A DNA stretch of 64,000 nt. Source: Hoeflea_A sp965228435 (GTDB lineage Bacteria > Pseudomonadota > Alphaproteobacteria > Rhizobiales > Rhizobiaceae). Location of the stretch: contig OZ245818.1 of assembly GCA_965228435.1 (NCBI GenBank), positions 1,116,001 through 1,180,000 on the forward strand. Direction: 5' to 3'. Under the pieces are notes generated by a model. That model did not search any database. It was not told where the DNA came from and worked only from the letters and a program-made list of their open reading frames with translations. The translations under genes were made by a program, and so were the position numbers. This document shows, one piece after another, positions 42,232 to 50,774 of the stretch (positions are counted from its first letter, which is position 1; every line of letters begins with the position of its first letter).

Positions 42232-43158
42232 TCACTTGCGAAGCTTGAGGGCGAACAGGCCCTGCGGACGAAGCATCAGGATGCCGACAACGGTCAGCAG
42301 GGTCAGCACCTTGGCCATGGAGCCGGAAAGGAAGAACTCGAGCACCGACTGCGCCTGGGAAATGGAAAACGCCGAAGCGATGGTGCCCAGAAGGCTTGCA
42401 GCGCCGCCGAACACCACGACGAGGAAAGTATCGACGATGTAGAGCTGGCCGGCGGTCGGGCCCGTTGAACCGATCATGGTGAAGGCCGAACCGGCGACAC
42501 CGGCAACGCCGCAGCCGATTCCAAAGGTCAGGCGGTCGGTGCGTTCGGTGTTGATGCCAACGGCGCCGGCCATTGTTCGGTTCTGGGTGACCGCGCGCAC
42601 CTGCCGGCCCCAGCCGGAGCGAAACATCATGAGATAGACCGCGGTCGATATGCCGACGGCCAGGACCATGACGAAAATCCCGTTGATCGGCACTTCTATC
42701 AGGTCCGTCACCGGCAGAGAGCCCATCATCCAGTCGGGAATACTGACCCCGACCTCGCGCGCGCCAAAAACCGAGCGGTAGACCTGCTGTAGGATAAGGC
42801 TGAGACCCCAGGTTGCCAGCAGCGTGTCGAGCGGTCGCTTGTAGAGATGCCGGATAAGGCCCCATTCGACCAAAACGCCGAGCGCTCCGGTGACGATGAA
42901 TGCGATCGGCATCGCGACGAAGAAATAGGTCCCGAAGAGGGCCGGCATGAAACTGCCAAACAGATTCGAGGTCAGATAGGTGACATAGGCACCGAGGATC
43001 ATGAATTCGCCATGGGCCATGTTGATGACCCCCATCTGACCGAAAATGATCGCCAGGCCGAGGGCCATGAGGACGAAGACGGAAAAGAGGATCAGGCCGG
43101 CGAACCCCTGCATGGCAAGAATCGCACCCAATTCGCTCATGGTGTAGTCGGCAAACAT
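42232..43158 (-). CDS. urtB: ABC transporter permease UrtB-type
   Basis: A 308-residue LivH-like permease with multiple helices. FGQMGVINMAHGEFMILGAYVTYL near residue 40-60 is the conserved permease motif, and WGLSLILQQVYRSVFGAREVGV with VRAVTQNRTMAGAVGINTERTDRLTFG are typical of the urea-type branch. The protein is shorter than many UrtB proteins because it lacks their long periplasmic N-terminal domain, which favours the FmdE-like amide version. Confidence 0.93.
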   Translation of the reverse strand: MFADYTMSELGAILAMQGFAGLILFSVFVLMALGLAIIFGQMGVINMAHGEFMILGAYVTYLTSNLFGSFMPALFGTYFFVAMPIAFIVTGALGVLVEWGLIRHLYKRPLDTLLATWGLSLILQQVYRSVFGAREVGVSIPDWMMGSLPVTDLIEVPINGIFVMVLAVGISTAVYLMMFRSGWGRQVRAVTQNRTMAGAVGINTERTDRLTFGIGCGVAGVAGSAFTMIGSTGPTAGQLYIVDTFLVVVFGGAASLLGTIASAFSISQAQSVLEFFLSGSMAKVLTLLTVVGILMLRPQGLFALKLRK

Positions 43159-43236
43159 CGAGGTCTCCTGGCCCGGATTGCGGCTCTAAAGGCGGGCGGA
43201 GGCGAGCCGCGACCGGGGCCCGCCCCCAGGGTGCAA

Positions 43237-44502
43237 CTACTGGTAGCCTTCGGGGAACGGATCCGGTTCGACCAGATCCGCGGTTTCGAAAACCACCTCG
43301 TACTGACCGCTGTCGAGGGCGCGGCCAACGCGGGTTTTTGACCAGAGATGATGGTTCTCATGGATCTTGACATAGCCCTCGGGCGCGGTCGCAAGCTCGA
43401 TGCCGGGGCTCGCCGCCCTGACCTTGTCGACATCGAAGGAGCCGGCTTTCTCAACAGCAGCCTTCCACAGCCAAGGGCCCAGATAGGCGGCTTGTGTCAC
43501 GTCGCCGATCACCATGTCCTCACCCCACATATCCTTGAATGCGGAGACAAAGACCTTGTTGTTTTCGTTCTCCAGACTTTGGAAGTATTTCATGCAGGCA
43601 TAGGCGCCGACGATGTTCTCGCCGCCGATACCGCGGATTTCGTCTTCGGTGACCGAGATGGTCAAAAGCACCGGCTTCTCTTTGGTCATGTCGATGCCGG
43701 CCGCTTTGAGCTGCTTGTAGAAAGCGACGTTGGATCCGCCGACCACGATGGCGTAGATGACATCCGGCTTCTTCAGTCGGATCTTGTTGATGACGGAGTT
43801 GAACTGGGTGTGGCCCAGCGGATAATACTCCTCGCCCACGACCTTGAGGCCGAGCTTTTCGATGTGCTTTCGGGCGATCTTGTTGGAGGTGCGAGGCCAG
43901 ATATAGTCGCTTCCTAGCAGGTAGAACGACTTGGCGCCCTTGGTATTCACCACCCAGTCGATGCCCGCGATAATCTGCTGCGTAGCCTCCTGGCCGGTGT
44001 AAATCACGTTGGGCGACTGCTCGAGTCCTTCATAAAAGGTCGGGTAGTAAAGGAAGCCGTTATATTGCTCGAAAACCGGCAGCACGGCCTTGCGGCTGGC
44101 TGACGTCCAGCAGCCCATGACCGAGGCGACCTTGTCGTTGACGAGCAGTTTCTTCGCCTTTTCGGCAAATGTCGGCCAATCCGATGCGCCGTCTTCCTGG
44201 ATATAGTCGATCTTGCGCCCCAGGATGCCGCCCTGCGCATTGATCTGATCGATGGCCAGCTTTTCCGCCTGCACCGATCCGGTTTCCGAAATCGCCATCG
44301 TTCCGGTGATCGAATGCAGGATGCCGATGGTGACGGTGTCATCTGTTACGGCCAATCCGGTCGTGTTCACCTCGGCGGTCGGGTATTCCTTGGCGGTCGC
44401 GAATTTGGGTGCAAACAGCGAAGCGGTCAGGGCGACGCCGCCCATGAGGACCGTTCTGCGGCTTGCCTCAAGCGGTTTGTTCGGCTGCGATTTGTCAGAC
44501 AT
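43237..44502 (-). CDS. urtA: urea/short-chain amide ABC transporter substrate-binding protein (UrtA/FmdD-type)
   Basis: A 421-residue type-1 periplasmic binding protein. The N-terminus (SRRTVLMGGVAL) is a probable Tat-type signal. Mature-part landmarks are VTIGILHSITGTMAISETGSV, IDYIQEDGASDWPTFAEKA, MGCWTSASRKAVLPVFE, FYLLGSDYIWPRTSNKIARKH and GEEYYPLGHTQF, all characteristic of UrtA/FmdD. No urease genes are in the window, while a formamidase is, so short amides (formamide, acetamide) are the more likely ligands; urea remains possible. It is the first gene of the transporter operon, opposite the NCS1-kinase gene. Confidence 0.93.
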   Translation of the reverse strand: MSDKSQPNKPLEASRRTVLMGGVALTASLFAPKFATAKEYPTAEVNTTGLAVTDDTVTIGILHSITGTMAISETGSVQAEKLAIDQINAQGGILGRKIDYIQEDGASDWPTFAEKAKKLLVNDKVASVMGCWTSASRKAVLPVFEQYNGFLYYPTFYEGLEQSPNVIYTGQEATQQIIAGIDWVVNTKGAKSFYLLGSDYIWPRTSNKIARKHIEKLGLKVVGEEYYPLGHTQFNSVINKIRLKKPDVIYAIVVGGSNVAFYKQLKAAGIDMTKEKPVLLTISVTEDEIRGIGGENIVGAYACMKYFQSLENENNKVFVSAFKDMWGEDMVIGDVTQAAYLGPWLWKAAVEKAGSFDVDKVRAASPGIELATAPEGYVKIHENHHLWSKTRVGRALDSGQYEVVFETADLVEPDPFPEGYQ

Positions 44503-44592
44503 TTTGGTTCCTTCACGTTGCTCCGATTACGAATTCGGCCAGCGAATTTCGCTGCTCCCGGAACGAGCGTGAAGAAAAATGTTGCAATGCGG

Positions 44593-44612
44593 TATACGTC
44601 ATTTAACGTATA
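44593..44612. promoter_or_regulatory. perfect inverted repeat upstream of the amide operon
   Basis: TATACGT (44593-44599), spacer CATTTA, ACGTATA (44606-44612). It lies between the divergent urtA-type gene and the NCS1-kinase gene, about 90 bp from urtA. It is a good candidate site for the LuxR-type response regulator encoded at 48032. Inference from symmetry and position. Confidence 0.5.
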
Positions 44613-44715
44613 GAACTAGGCGTTTCAGCGGTGCATAAAATTCTGGGGGGCAAAAAATTGTGTGGTGCAGCATTTTGCGGCGCATCGCACGATCTATTGT
44701 ATCCGCAGGGATCAA

Positions 44716-47700
44716 ATGATGAAATCTGCCTACGGGGTCATGCGTGAGCGCCGCCGCTACAATCAGTGGGTAGCCGACGAGACCCTTGAAGATTTTGCGC
44801 TTCGCTTTACGGCACGCCGGGCCCGTCGCTGGTCCTATGGCCGTGTGGCCAACACGGCGCTTGGATCGATTTCCTTCCTGGCGCTGGAGGCGATCGGCGG
44901 CGCCATTACGCTCAGCTACGGTTTCGATACGGCGATCACGGCGATCATGCTGGTCGGCGCTGTGCTCTTTCTCACGGGCTTCCCCATCAGCTACTACGCC
45001 GCCAAATACGGCGTGGACATCGATCTGCTGACTCGTGGCGCCGGGTTCGGATATATCGGTTCGACCGTCACATCGCTGATCTACGCATCGTTTACGTTCA
45101 TCTTCTTCGCCCTCGAAGCAGCCATTCTCAGCTTTGCGCTGGAGCTCTGTTTCGGGATTCCGCTGCACATCGGATATATCCTCAACGCCCTCGTGGTGAT
45201 CCCGCTGGTGACCCACGGCTTTGCAAAAATTTCAAGGTTCCAGGCCTGGACACAGCCCTTCTGGATTATCCTGCAGATCCTGCCATTCGGTATCCTGGCG
45301 TTCGTCGGTTACGACCTCGGCTCATGGGCAAGTTACGAGGGTATCGGCCCCGATGGAGCCGGCGGCATGACATTGCTGATGCTCGGCGCTGCCTCCGGCG
45401 TTGTATTCTCGCTGATCGCGCAAATCGGCGAGCAGGTGGATTTCCTGCGCTTCCTGCCCGAACCCCGAACCCGAAGCGACAAACGCAAATGGTGGGCTGC
45501 ACTGGTTTGCGCCGGTCCCGGATGGGCCGTGCTGGGCGTGCTGAAGATGCTGATCGGATCCTATCTCCTGACCTTCGCCATCGGCGAGGGCAAGGACATC
45601 GGCACCGCCGCAGACCCGACACAGATGTACCATGCGATTTTCGCCCGTCTCGCCTCGGATCCCGTTCTGATTCTGGCGCTCACCGGCACCTTCGTCATTC
45701 TCAGCCAGTTGAAAATCAACGTAACCAACGCCTATGCCGGCTCAATCGCCTGGAGCAACTTTTTTTCGCGGCTGACGCACAGTCACCCGGGCCGAGTCGT
45801 ATGGATGGTGTTCAACGTGTTGATCGCGCTGATGTTGATGGAATTGGGTGTCTTCGGTGCGCTGGAGACGACGCTCGCACTTTATTCGCACGTCGCCGTT
45901 GCCTGGATCGGCGCACTTGTGGCGGACCTCGTTATTAACAAACAAGTCGGCCTCAGCCCCTCGTATATCGAATTTCGCCGGGCGCATCTCTACGATATCA
46001 ATCCCGTCGGATTGGGTGCTATGGTCGGCGCCTGTGCAGTGTCTCTGCTTGCGTATTCCGGTGCGCTGGGCCCGACGGCGGAAGCACTCTCATCCTTCAT
46101 TGCGTTGCTGACGGCTCTGTTTCTCGCCCCGCTCATCGCTTATGCCACCGGAGGCAAATATTACATTGCCCGCCAGGCGAAGCCGGCAACACCCATGCAC
46201 AGCTGCAGCGTCTGCGAGTACCGCTTCGATCCGGAGGACATGACCGATTGCCCGTTTTACGAAGGTCCCATCTGTTCGCTCTGCTGTTCGCTCGACTCGG
46301 TCTGTCGTGACGCCTGCAAGCCGGAGGCACGGCTATCGGCGCAGATCAACAATCTTCTGACAGCCGCCCTTCCAGCGCGCGTGGCCGGATGGCTGCAATC
46401 GCGCATGGCCCGTTTCATCCTACTGACGATCACCTTCTCGGGGCTGTTTGGGGGTCTGCTGCTGATAATTCGGTACGGCGCACGCAACCCGGACTTCGAT
46501 GCTCTTTTATTGCTCATTTTCGCTGCCACCCTGTTCGTCGTCGGCGTGTCGGTCTGGTTGTTTCTGTTGGCTCATGAAAGCCAGAATGCCGCCTGGTCCG
46601 AATCCAGTCTGCAGACGCAACGGCTGATGCGCGAAATCCGCGCCCATGAGCGCACCGATGCAGAGTTGCAGGATGCCAAGGACCGGGCCGAGGCTGCCAA
46701 CCAGGCCAAGAGCCGTTACATGATGGGCCTGAGCCATGAGTTGAGAACACCGCTCAATGCGATCTTCGGCTACGCCCAGATCCTGGACAACGACCCAGAA
46801 ACACCGCCTGGGCGTAGCGAGGCATTGGCCACCATTCGCCGCTCCGCAGAACACCTTTCCGGATTGATCGAGGGACTTCTCGACATTTCGAAAATCGAAG
46901 CCGGCAGGCTGGACATCTATCGGGATCGGATCGACTTTCCGCAGTTTCTCTCGCAACTCTCATCGATTTTTCGGATCGAGTCCGAACAGAAAGGTCTGGT
47001 GTTCCGATACGAGAGCAACGGCCGGATCCCGCACTGGATAGCCGCTGATGAAAAACGGCTGCGGCAAATCCTCATGAACCTGCTGTCAAATGCCATCCGC
47101 TACACCGAAGACGGCGAGGTCCGGTTGATCGTATCCTACCGCAATGAAGTTGCTCAGTTCGATGTGATCGATACGGGATGCGGCATCGCCGCCGATCAAC
47201 TGTCTCGGATCTGGAACCCGTTCGAGCGCGGGGGGCAGAGATCCGTTCGCGGAACTGGTCTCGGTCTGACCATCACGCGCCTGCTGGTCGAATTGCTGGG
47301 TGGCGAGATCCAGGTGGAAAGCGAGCCGGGTCACGGAAGCCGCTTCACGCTGCGCATGATGCTGCCAACCGAACGTCGTGCCGACCCACAGGGCTCCCGC
47401 GAACCAAACAGGATTGCCGGCTACTCCGGCCCTCGCCGCAGCATTCTGCTGCTCGATGACGAAACCGACCATTTGCGCCTGATCGAATCTCTGCTGACAC
47501 CGCTGGGTTTCAAGCTCTATCTGGCTTCCAATATCGAGGTCGCCGAGGAACTCCTGAAAATGGTCCGGCCGGACCTCTTTATCCTGGACATAGACCTGCC
47601 GGGCAAATCCGGTTGGGAATTCGCAGCCGATCTCCGGCGGGGCGACTATCGATCGACGCCCATCGTCATGGTTTCGGCGCATGCGCTGGCAGGCCGGGCA

Positions 47701-48045
47701 CGCGGGCCTGAAGACGCCCTGCATGACGCTTTCATCGCCAAACCGATCAGTCTGTCCAGCCTTCTGGAGCAGATCCGCCTGTTGTTGAAACTACAGTGGA
47801 TCAAGGATACGGAAACCAAACCTGCGCTCATCAATCTTCCTCCGCTGCCGGTGGATTGCAGCAACAAGATTGTGTCTATGGCCCGTATCGGAAACGCATC
47901 CGGAGTACGAAGTTATATCGAACAGCTTCGAGCGGAAAATCCGGCTCTCGAACCGCGGCTAATCAAACTGGCCGACTATGTTTCGGAATACGATCTGGCG
48001 GGCCTGATCCGACACCTTGAGAAATCGCCCCATGAAATGGTCTAA
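44716..48045 (+). CDS. hybrid histidine kinase fused to an NCS1-type permease
   Basis: A 1109-residue protein. Residues about 1-490 are a complete-looking nucleobase:cation symporter-1 (NCS1) type permease with about 12 helices (FTARRARRWSYGRVANTALG, ISYYAAKYGVDIDLLTRGAGFGYIGS, LKINVTNAYAGSIAWSNFFSR). A Cys-rich segment follows at about 495-535 (CSVCEYRFDPED, CPFYEGPICSLCCS), possibly a metal site, then two helices. The kinase half has HisKA (MGLSHELRTPLNAI, His near 674), HATPase_c (NLLSNAIRYT, DTGCGIA, GTGLGL) and a receiver domain (LLLDDETDH, phospho-Asp in FILDIDLPG near 957), with a helical tail. The design parallels CbrA, where a transporter module senses substrate. The ATG at 44716 has AGGG upstream; the next gene overlaps its end by 14 bp. 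Confidence 0.9.
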   Translation: MMKSAYGVMRERRRYNQWVADETLEDFALRFTARRARRWSYGRVANTALGSISFLALEAIGGAITLSYGFDTAITAIMLVGAVLFLTGFPISYYAAKYGVDIDLLTRGAGFGYIGSTVTSLIYASFTFIFFALEAAILSFALELCFGIPLHIGYILNALVVIPLVTHGFAKISRFQAWTQPFWIILQILPFGILAFVGYDLGSWASYEGIGPDGAGGMTLLMLGAASGVVFSLIAQIGEQVDFLRFLPEPRTRSDKRKWWAALVCAGPGWAVLGVLKMLIGSYLLTFAIGEGKDIGTAADPTQMYHAIFARLASDPVLILALTGTFVILSQLKINVTNAYAGSIAWSNFFSRLTHSHPGRVVWMVFNVLIALMLMELGVFGALETTLALYSHVAVAWIGALVADLVINKQVGLSPSYIEFRRAHLYDINPVGLGAMVGACAVSLLAYSGALGPTAEALSSFIALLTALFLAPLIAYATGGKYYIARQAKPATPMHSCSVCEYRFDPEDMTDCPFYEGPICSLCCSLDSVCRDACKPEARLSAQINNLLTAALPARVAGWLQSRMARFILLTITFSGLFGGLLLIIRYGARNPDFDALLLLIFAATLFVVGVSVWLFLLAHESQNAAWSESSLQTQRLMREIRAHERTDAELQDAKDRAEAANQAKSRYMMGLSHELRTPLNAIFGYAQILDNDPETPPGRSEALATIRRSAEHLSGLIEGLLDISKIEAGRLDIYRDRIDFPQFLSQLSSIFRIESEQKGLVFRYESNGRIPHWIAADEKRLRQILMNLLSNAIRYTEDGEVRLIVSYRNEVAQFDVIDTGCGIAADQLSRIWNPFERGGQRSVRGTGLGLTITRLLVELLGGEIQVESEPGHGSRFTLRMMLPTERRADPQGSREPNRIAGYSGPRRSILLLDDETDHLRLIESLLTPLGFKLYLASNIEVAEELLKMVRPDLFILDIDLPGKSGWEFAADLRRGDYRSTPIVMVSAHALAGRARGPEDALHDAFIAKPISLSSLLEQIRLLLKLQWIKDTETKPALINLPPLPVDCSNKIVSMARIGNASGVRSYIEQLRAENPALEPRLIKLADYVSEYDLAGLIRHLEKSPHEMV

Positions 48046-48955
48046 CGGCGAGGTCCGAAATATTGTCCTTGTGGTGGACGACAGTCCGGAATCGCTTTCG
48101 ATGGTATCTGCGGCCATCGAAAAGGCCGGTATGACCGTCTTGGTTGCCCGTGACGGCGAGACTGCCATCGATCTGACACACCGGGTCGGCCCCGACGTGA
48201 TCCTGATGGACGCACTGATGCCCGGCCTAGACGGCTTTGAGACCTGTGCGGCGCTCAAGACCGGTCAGGATGCAGTCAACACGCCGGTGATTTTCATGAC
48301 GGGACTGGACGATCCTGAACACATCCTGCTTGGCCTTGAGGTCGGCGGCGTGGACTACGTCACAAAACCGGTCAACCCCGATGAATTGGTGGCCCGCCTC
48401 ACAGTGCATTTGACCAACGCGAAGCTCATCGAAAGCGCCCGTGACGCCGCCGATGCAAACGGGCGTTCGGTGATCGCCTTTACCCGCTCAGGGGAACGGG
48501 TATGGGCCTCTCCCGGCGCCATGAAGATGATCGCCAACCATGACGACCTGTTTGCGGAGAATGACAGGGTAGAGAACCCGGCTCTGCGGGAGTGGCTCAT
48601 CTCGCTGCCTCAATCGCCGCTGTCCGAAGCGCAACCATTGCGCCTGGAACGGGCAGACAGCTGCCTGGAGCTGAGAGCCGCCGGACTACGGGTGACCGGT
48701 GAGGTCCTTGTTTCCGTTGAGGACGTCGGTAGCCGCAACCCTGCCGACGACCTGATGAACATGTTCGGGCTCACAGCACGTGAGGCCGAAGTTCTTGTGT
48801 GGTTATCACGCGGCAAGACAAACCGCGACATCGGTCAGATCCTGACCTTGAGCGCGCGCACGGTGAACAAGCATCTGGAACAGATTTTCCACAAACTCGG
48901 CGTCGACAATCGGACATCGGCCGCCGTCATGGCAGACAGGATCTGCCGCGGGTGA
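48032..48955 (+). CDS. response regulator, REC plus LuxR-type HTH
   Basis: A 307-residue regulator. Receiver domain at residues about 5-125 with VVDDSPES, phospho-Asp in VILMDALMPG (near 58) and Lys in YVTKPVNPDE; a linker of about 110 residues; and a LuxR HTH at about 245-300 (LTAREAEVLVWLSRGKTNRDIGQIL, SARTVNKHLEQIFHKLGV). It starts inside the kinase gene and is its cognate regulator. The likely target is the divergent amide operon, through a site such as the 44593-44612 palindrome. Confidence 0.93.
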   Translation: MKWSNGEVRNIVLVVDDSPESLSMVSAAIEKAGMTVLVARDGETAIDLTHRVGPDVILMDALMPGLDGFETCAALKTGQDAVNTPVIFMTGLDDPEHILLGLEVGGVDYVTKPVNPDELVARLTVHLTNAKLIESARDAADANGRSVIAFTRSGERVWASPGAMKMIANHDDLFAENDRVENPALREWLISLPQSPLSEAQPLRLERADSCLELRAAGLRVTGEVLVSVEDVGSRNPADDLMNMFGLTAREAEVLVWLSRGKTNRDIGQILTLSARTVNKHLEQIFHKLGVDNRTSAAVMADRICRG

Positions 48956-49257
48956 ACGACGAGGGGCCGAAGGAACTCCTTACCCGGTTTCAACCTGAGA
49001 AAAAGCGATGGTGGCCTGTGCGTTGGGAACGGCGTCCAGCCGCCACGTGGTTGAAGCGCTTGCAATTCCATACGGTTTGCCAGCCCTGGACGCATTCACG
49101 AGTCGTTCAAAAACGCAGTTCGATTGTTATTCGACAAACGCTGAAACTCTGTTTCAGCAAACTCAGGGGTGCGCCCGGATGACGCGTCACCTTAACTCTG
49201 GTCACCCGACTGCCGGTTGCTGTAAGGTCCCGTGACTTCAGCCTTGGGGAAAGCGAC
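48956..49257. other. intergenic, no gene recognised
   Basis: About 300 bp between the response regulator and the coiled-coil membrane protein, both on the plus strand. No repeat, RNA or small gene was recognised. GGGGAAAG just before 49258 is the next gene's ribosome site. Confidence 0.45.
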
Positions 49258-49905
49258 GTGGAGCAACCTAAGACGGCCAAGCAGAGCGGCGCTGCGAAGA
49301 GGCCGAACAATACAAAGAGTGGCAGCTCGTCCGTCGCGGTCACCGCCATTGCCTTTGTAGCGGCCGTTGCCATAGCGGCCGTCGGAGCCTGGACCTACCT
49401 TCAAGTGACCGAGTTGAAACAGACGGTCGCTGCCCTTGAAGCGACGGTACAGGCCTCCGAACAGCGCGTGGCGATGCTGACCGAAAAGGTCGACGGATTT
49501 CAAAGCACCGCATCCGCCCTTCCCGCCGCCGCGCAGGCTCAGCTTGAAGCGCAGGCCAGGGCCTTTGAGGAACAAATCATCAATTCGGGCACCTCGGTGC
49601 TCAAATCGACGATTGCTCTGGCCAAGAAAGAGATGCTCGCCTTCGGCGGCTCAGGCTACCGGTTCAACATGGTCGAGTTCGACCGCCGGTCCTGCGTGGC
49701 GGGCGGCACGTTCTCAGGCGAACTTTCGGACGGGTCGCGGCTTGAAGAGGAATTTGAGCCCAACGCCATGGTCGAAGTGCTGGAATCGCGCGGCGATGTG
49801 CGTGGCATTCCATTCTACCGGGTGACCGTCAACGGCACCGAGCTCGCAACAGGCGGCGGTGCCGCAAGCTTTCGCCACGGCAGCATGCGCATCGCCTGCA
49901 AGTAG
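49258..49905 (+). CDS. single-pass membrane protein with coiled coil, unknown function
   Basis: A 215-residue protein. A Lys-rich cytoplasmic start is followed by one membrane helix (AVTAIAFVAAVAIAAVGAW, about 27-47), a coiled coil (about 50-120, LKQTVAALEATVQASEQRV) and a C-terminal beta-rich part with two Cys (RRSCVAGG, MRIACK). The start is GTG at 49258 with GGGGAAAG upstream. No family recognised. It is convergent with the IclR gene at one-base spacing. Confidence 0.7.
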   Translation: MEQPKTAKQSGAAKRPNNTKSGSSSVAVTAIAFVAAVAIAAVGAWTYLQVTELKQTVAALEATVQASEQRVAMLTEKVDGFQSTASALPAAAQAQLEAQARAFEEQIINSGTSVLKSTIALAKKEMLAFGGSGYRFNMVEFDRRSCVAGGTFSGELSDGSRLEEEFEPNAMVEVLESRGDVRGIPFYRVTVNGTELATGGGAASFRHGSMRIACK

Positions 49906-49906
49906 C

Positions 49907-50659
49907 CTACGCCGAATCGTATAGCTGGATGGCTGCGGTCACCTTCGCGGCAAGGCTCTTCAGATCCGCACCGATCTTCTCGCGGTAAGGTCCGGTGAAC
50001 CTTCGGATCGGGCCGGTTGCGCCGACGCTGAACGTAGCGCCGAAGTCGCCAAGACGGATCGGGGCGGCGACGCTGGACACGCCCATTTCGATTTCTTCGA
50101 CACACTCGGCAAAGCCACGCTCCCGGATCTGGTTGAATTCGTCACGCAGGCCTTTCGCGTTTGTCTGGGTGTGCTCGGTGTAGGATTTCATCGGGCCGGC
50201 AAGAATGCGCTCGCGAAAGGCTTCGTCAGCAAAGGCGGCGATCGCCTTGGAGCAGGAACAAGCGTGCATCGGCCGCATGCCCAGGCCCGGATGGATGTGG
50301 GCGCGAGCCGGATCGGCCGGGGTCTCCACATGGATGATCTCGACGCCGTCGTTGCGGAACCGCGACAGGAAGACCGATTCGCCGAAACCGCTCGCCGCCT
50401 CCTTCATGGCCGGCGCGGCCGCGTGGCGAACATCGCTGTCGGATCGCCCCATCAAGGCAATGCGCATCAGCCGCTCGCCGATCAGGTAGCGGGAATTGCC
50501 ATCCGGATCGTCGAGCAACCCTTGCGCGGCCATGGTCTGCAGCAACCGATAGCAAGTCGGCCGAGGCAGGCCGGTTGCCTTCTGCAGCTCTGCCGCCGAC
50601 ACCGGACGGCCGGCAATGGCGACGGTTTCGAGCACTGATATCAAACGGTCTAGATGCAT
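49907..50659 (-). CDS. IclR family transcriptional regulator
   Basis: A 250-residue regulator: winged helix (VAIAGRPVSAAELQKATGLPRPTCYRLLQTMAAQGLL), then the IclR effector domain (GESVFLSRFRNDGVEIIHVETP, MHACSCSKAIAAF, RGFAECVEEIEMGVSSVAAPI, FSVGATGPIRRF). It is divergent from the methanethiol oxidase operon with a 115-bp gap that contains a palindrome, so it probably controls that operon. Effector unknown. Confidence 0.94.
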   Translation of the reverse strand: MHLDRLISVLETVAIAGRPVSAAELQKATGLPRPTCYRLLQTMAAQGLLDDPDGNSRYLIGERLMRIALMGRSDSDVRHAAAPAMKEAASGFGESVFLSRFRNDGVEIIHVETPADPARAHIHPGLGMRPMHACSCSKAIAAFADEAFRERILAGPMKSYTEHTQTNAKGLRDEFNQIRERGFAECVEEIEMGVSSVAAPIRLGDFGATFSVGATGPIRRFTGPYREKIGADLKSLAAKVTAAIQLYDSA

Positions 50660-50684
50660 AGATTTCTCATTTTGTAGACATCTG

Positions 50685-50699
50685 TATCATATAATGATA
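50685..50699. promoter_or_regulatory. palindrome between IclR gene and methanethiol oxidase operon
   Basis: TATCAT, ATA, ATGATA: a perfect 15-bp palindrome midway between the divergent genes. IclR proteins bind short palindromes in such positions, so it is a candidate operator and also overlaps an AT-rich promoter region. Inference. Confidence 0.45.
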
Positions 50700-50774
50700 T
50701 GAACCGGCAATCCAAACAAAGGTGGCCCAAGCCAAGCTCGGGCGCGGCCTAAAATCAAGATGACGGGGGAGCGC

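Noticed and set aside
41064..42248. 394-codon plus-strand frame across urtC
   Set aside because: Antisense shadow of a permease gene; very rich in charged residues with no recognisable domain.
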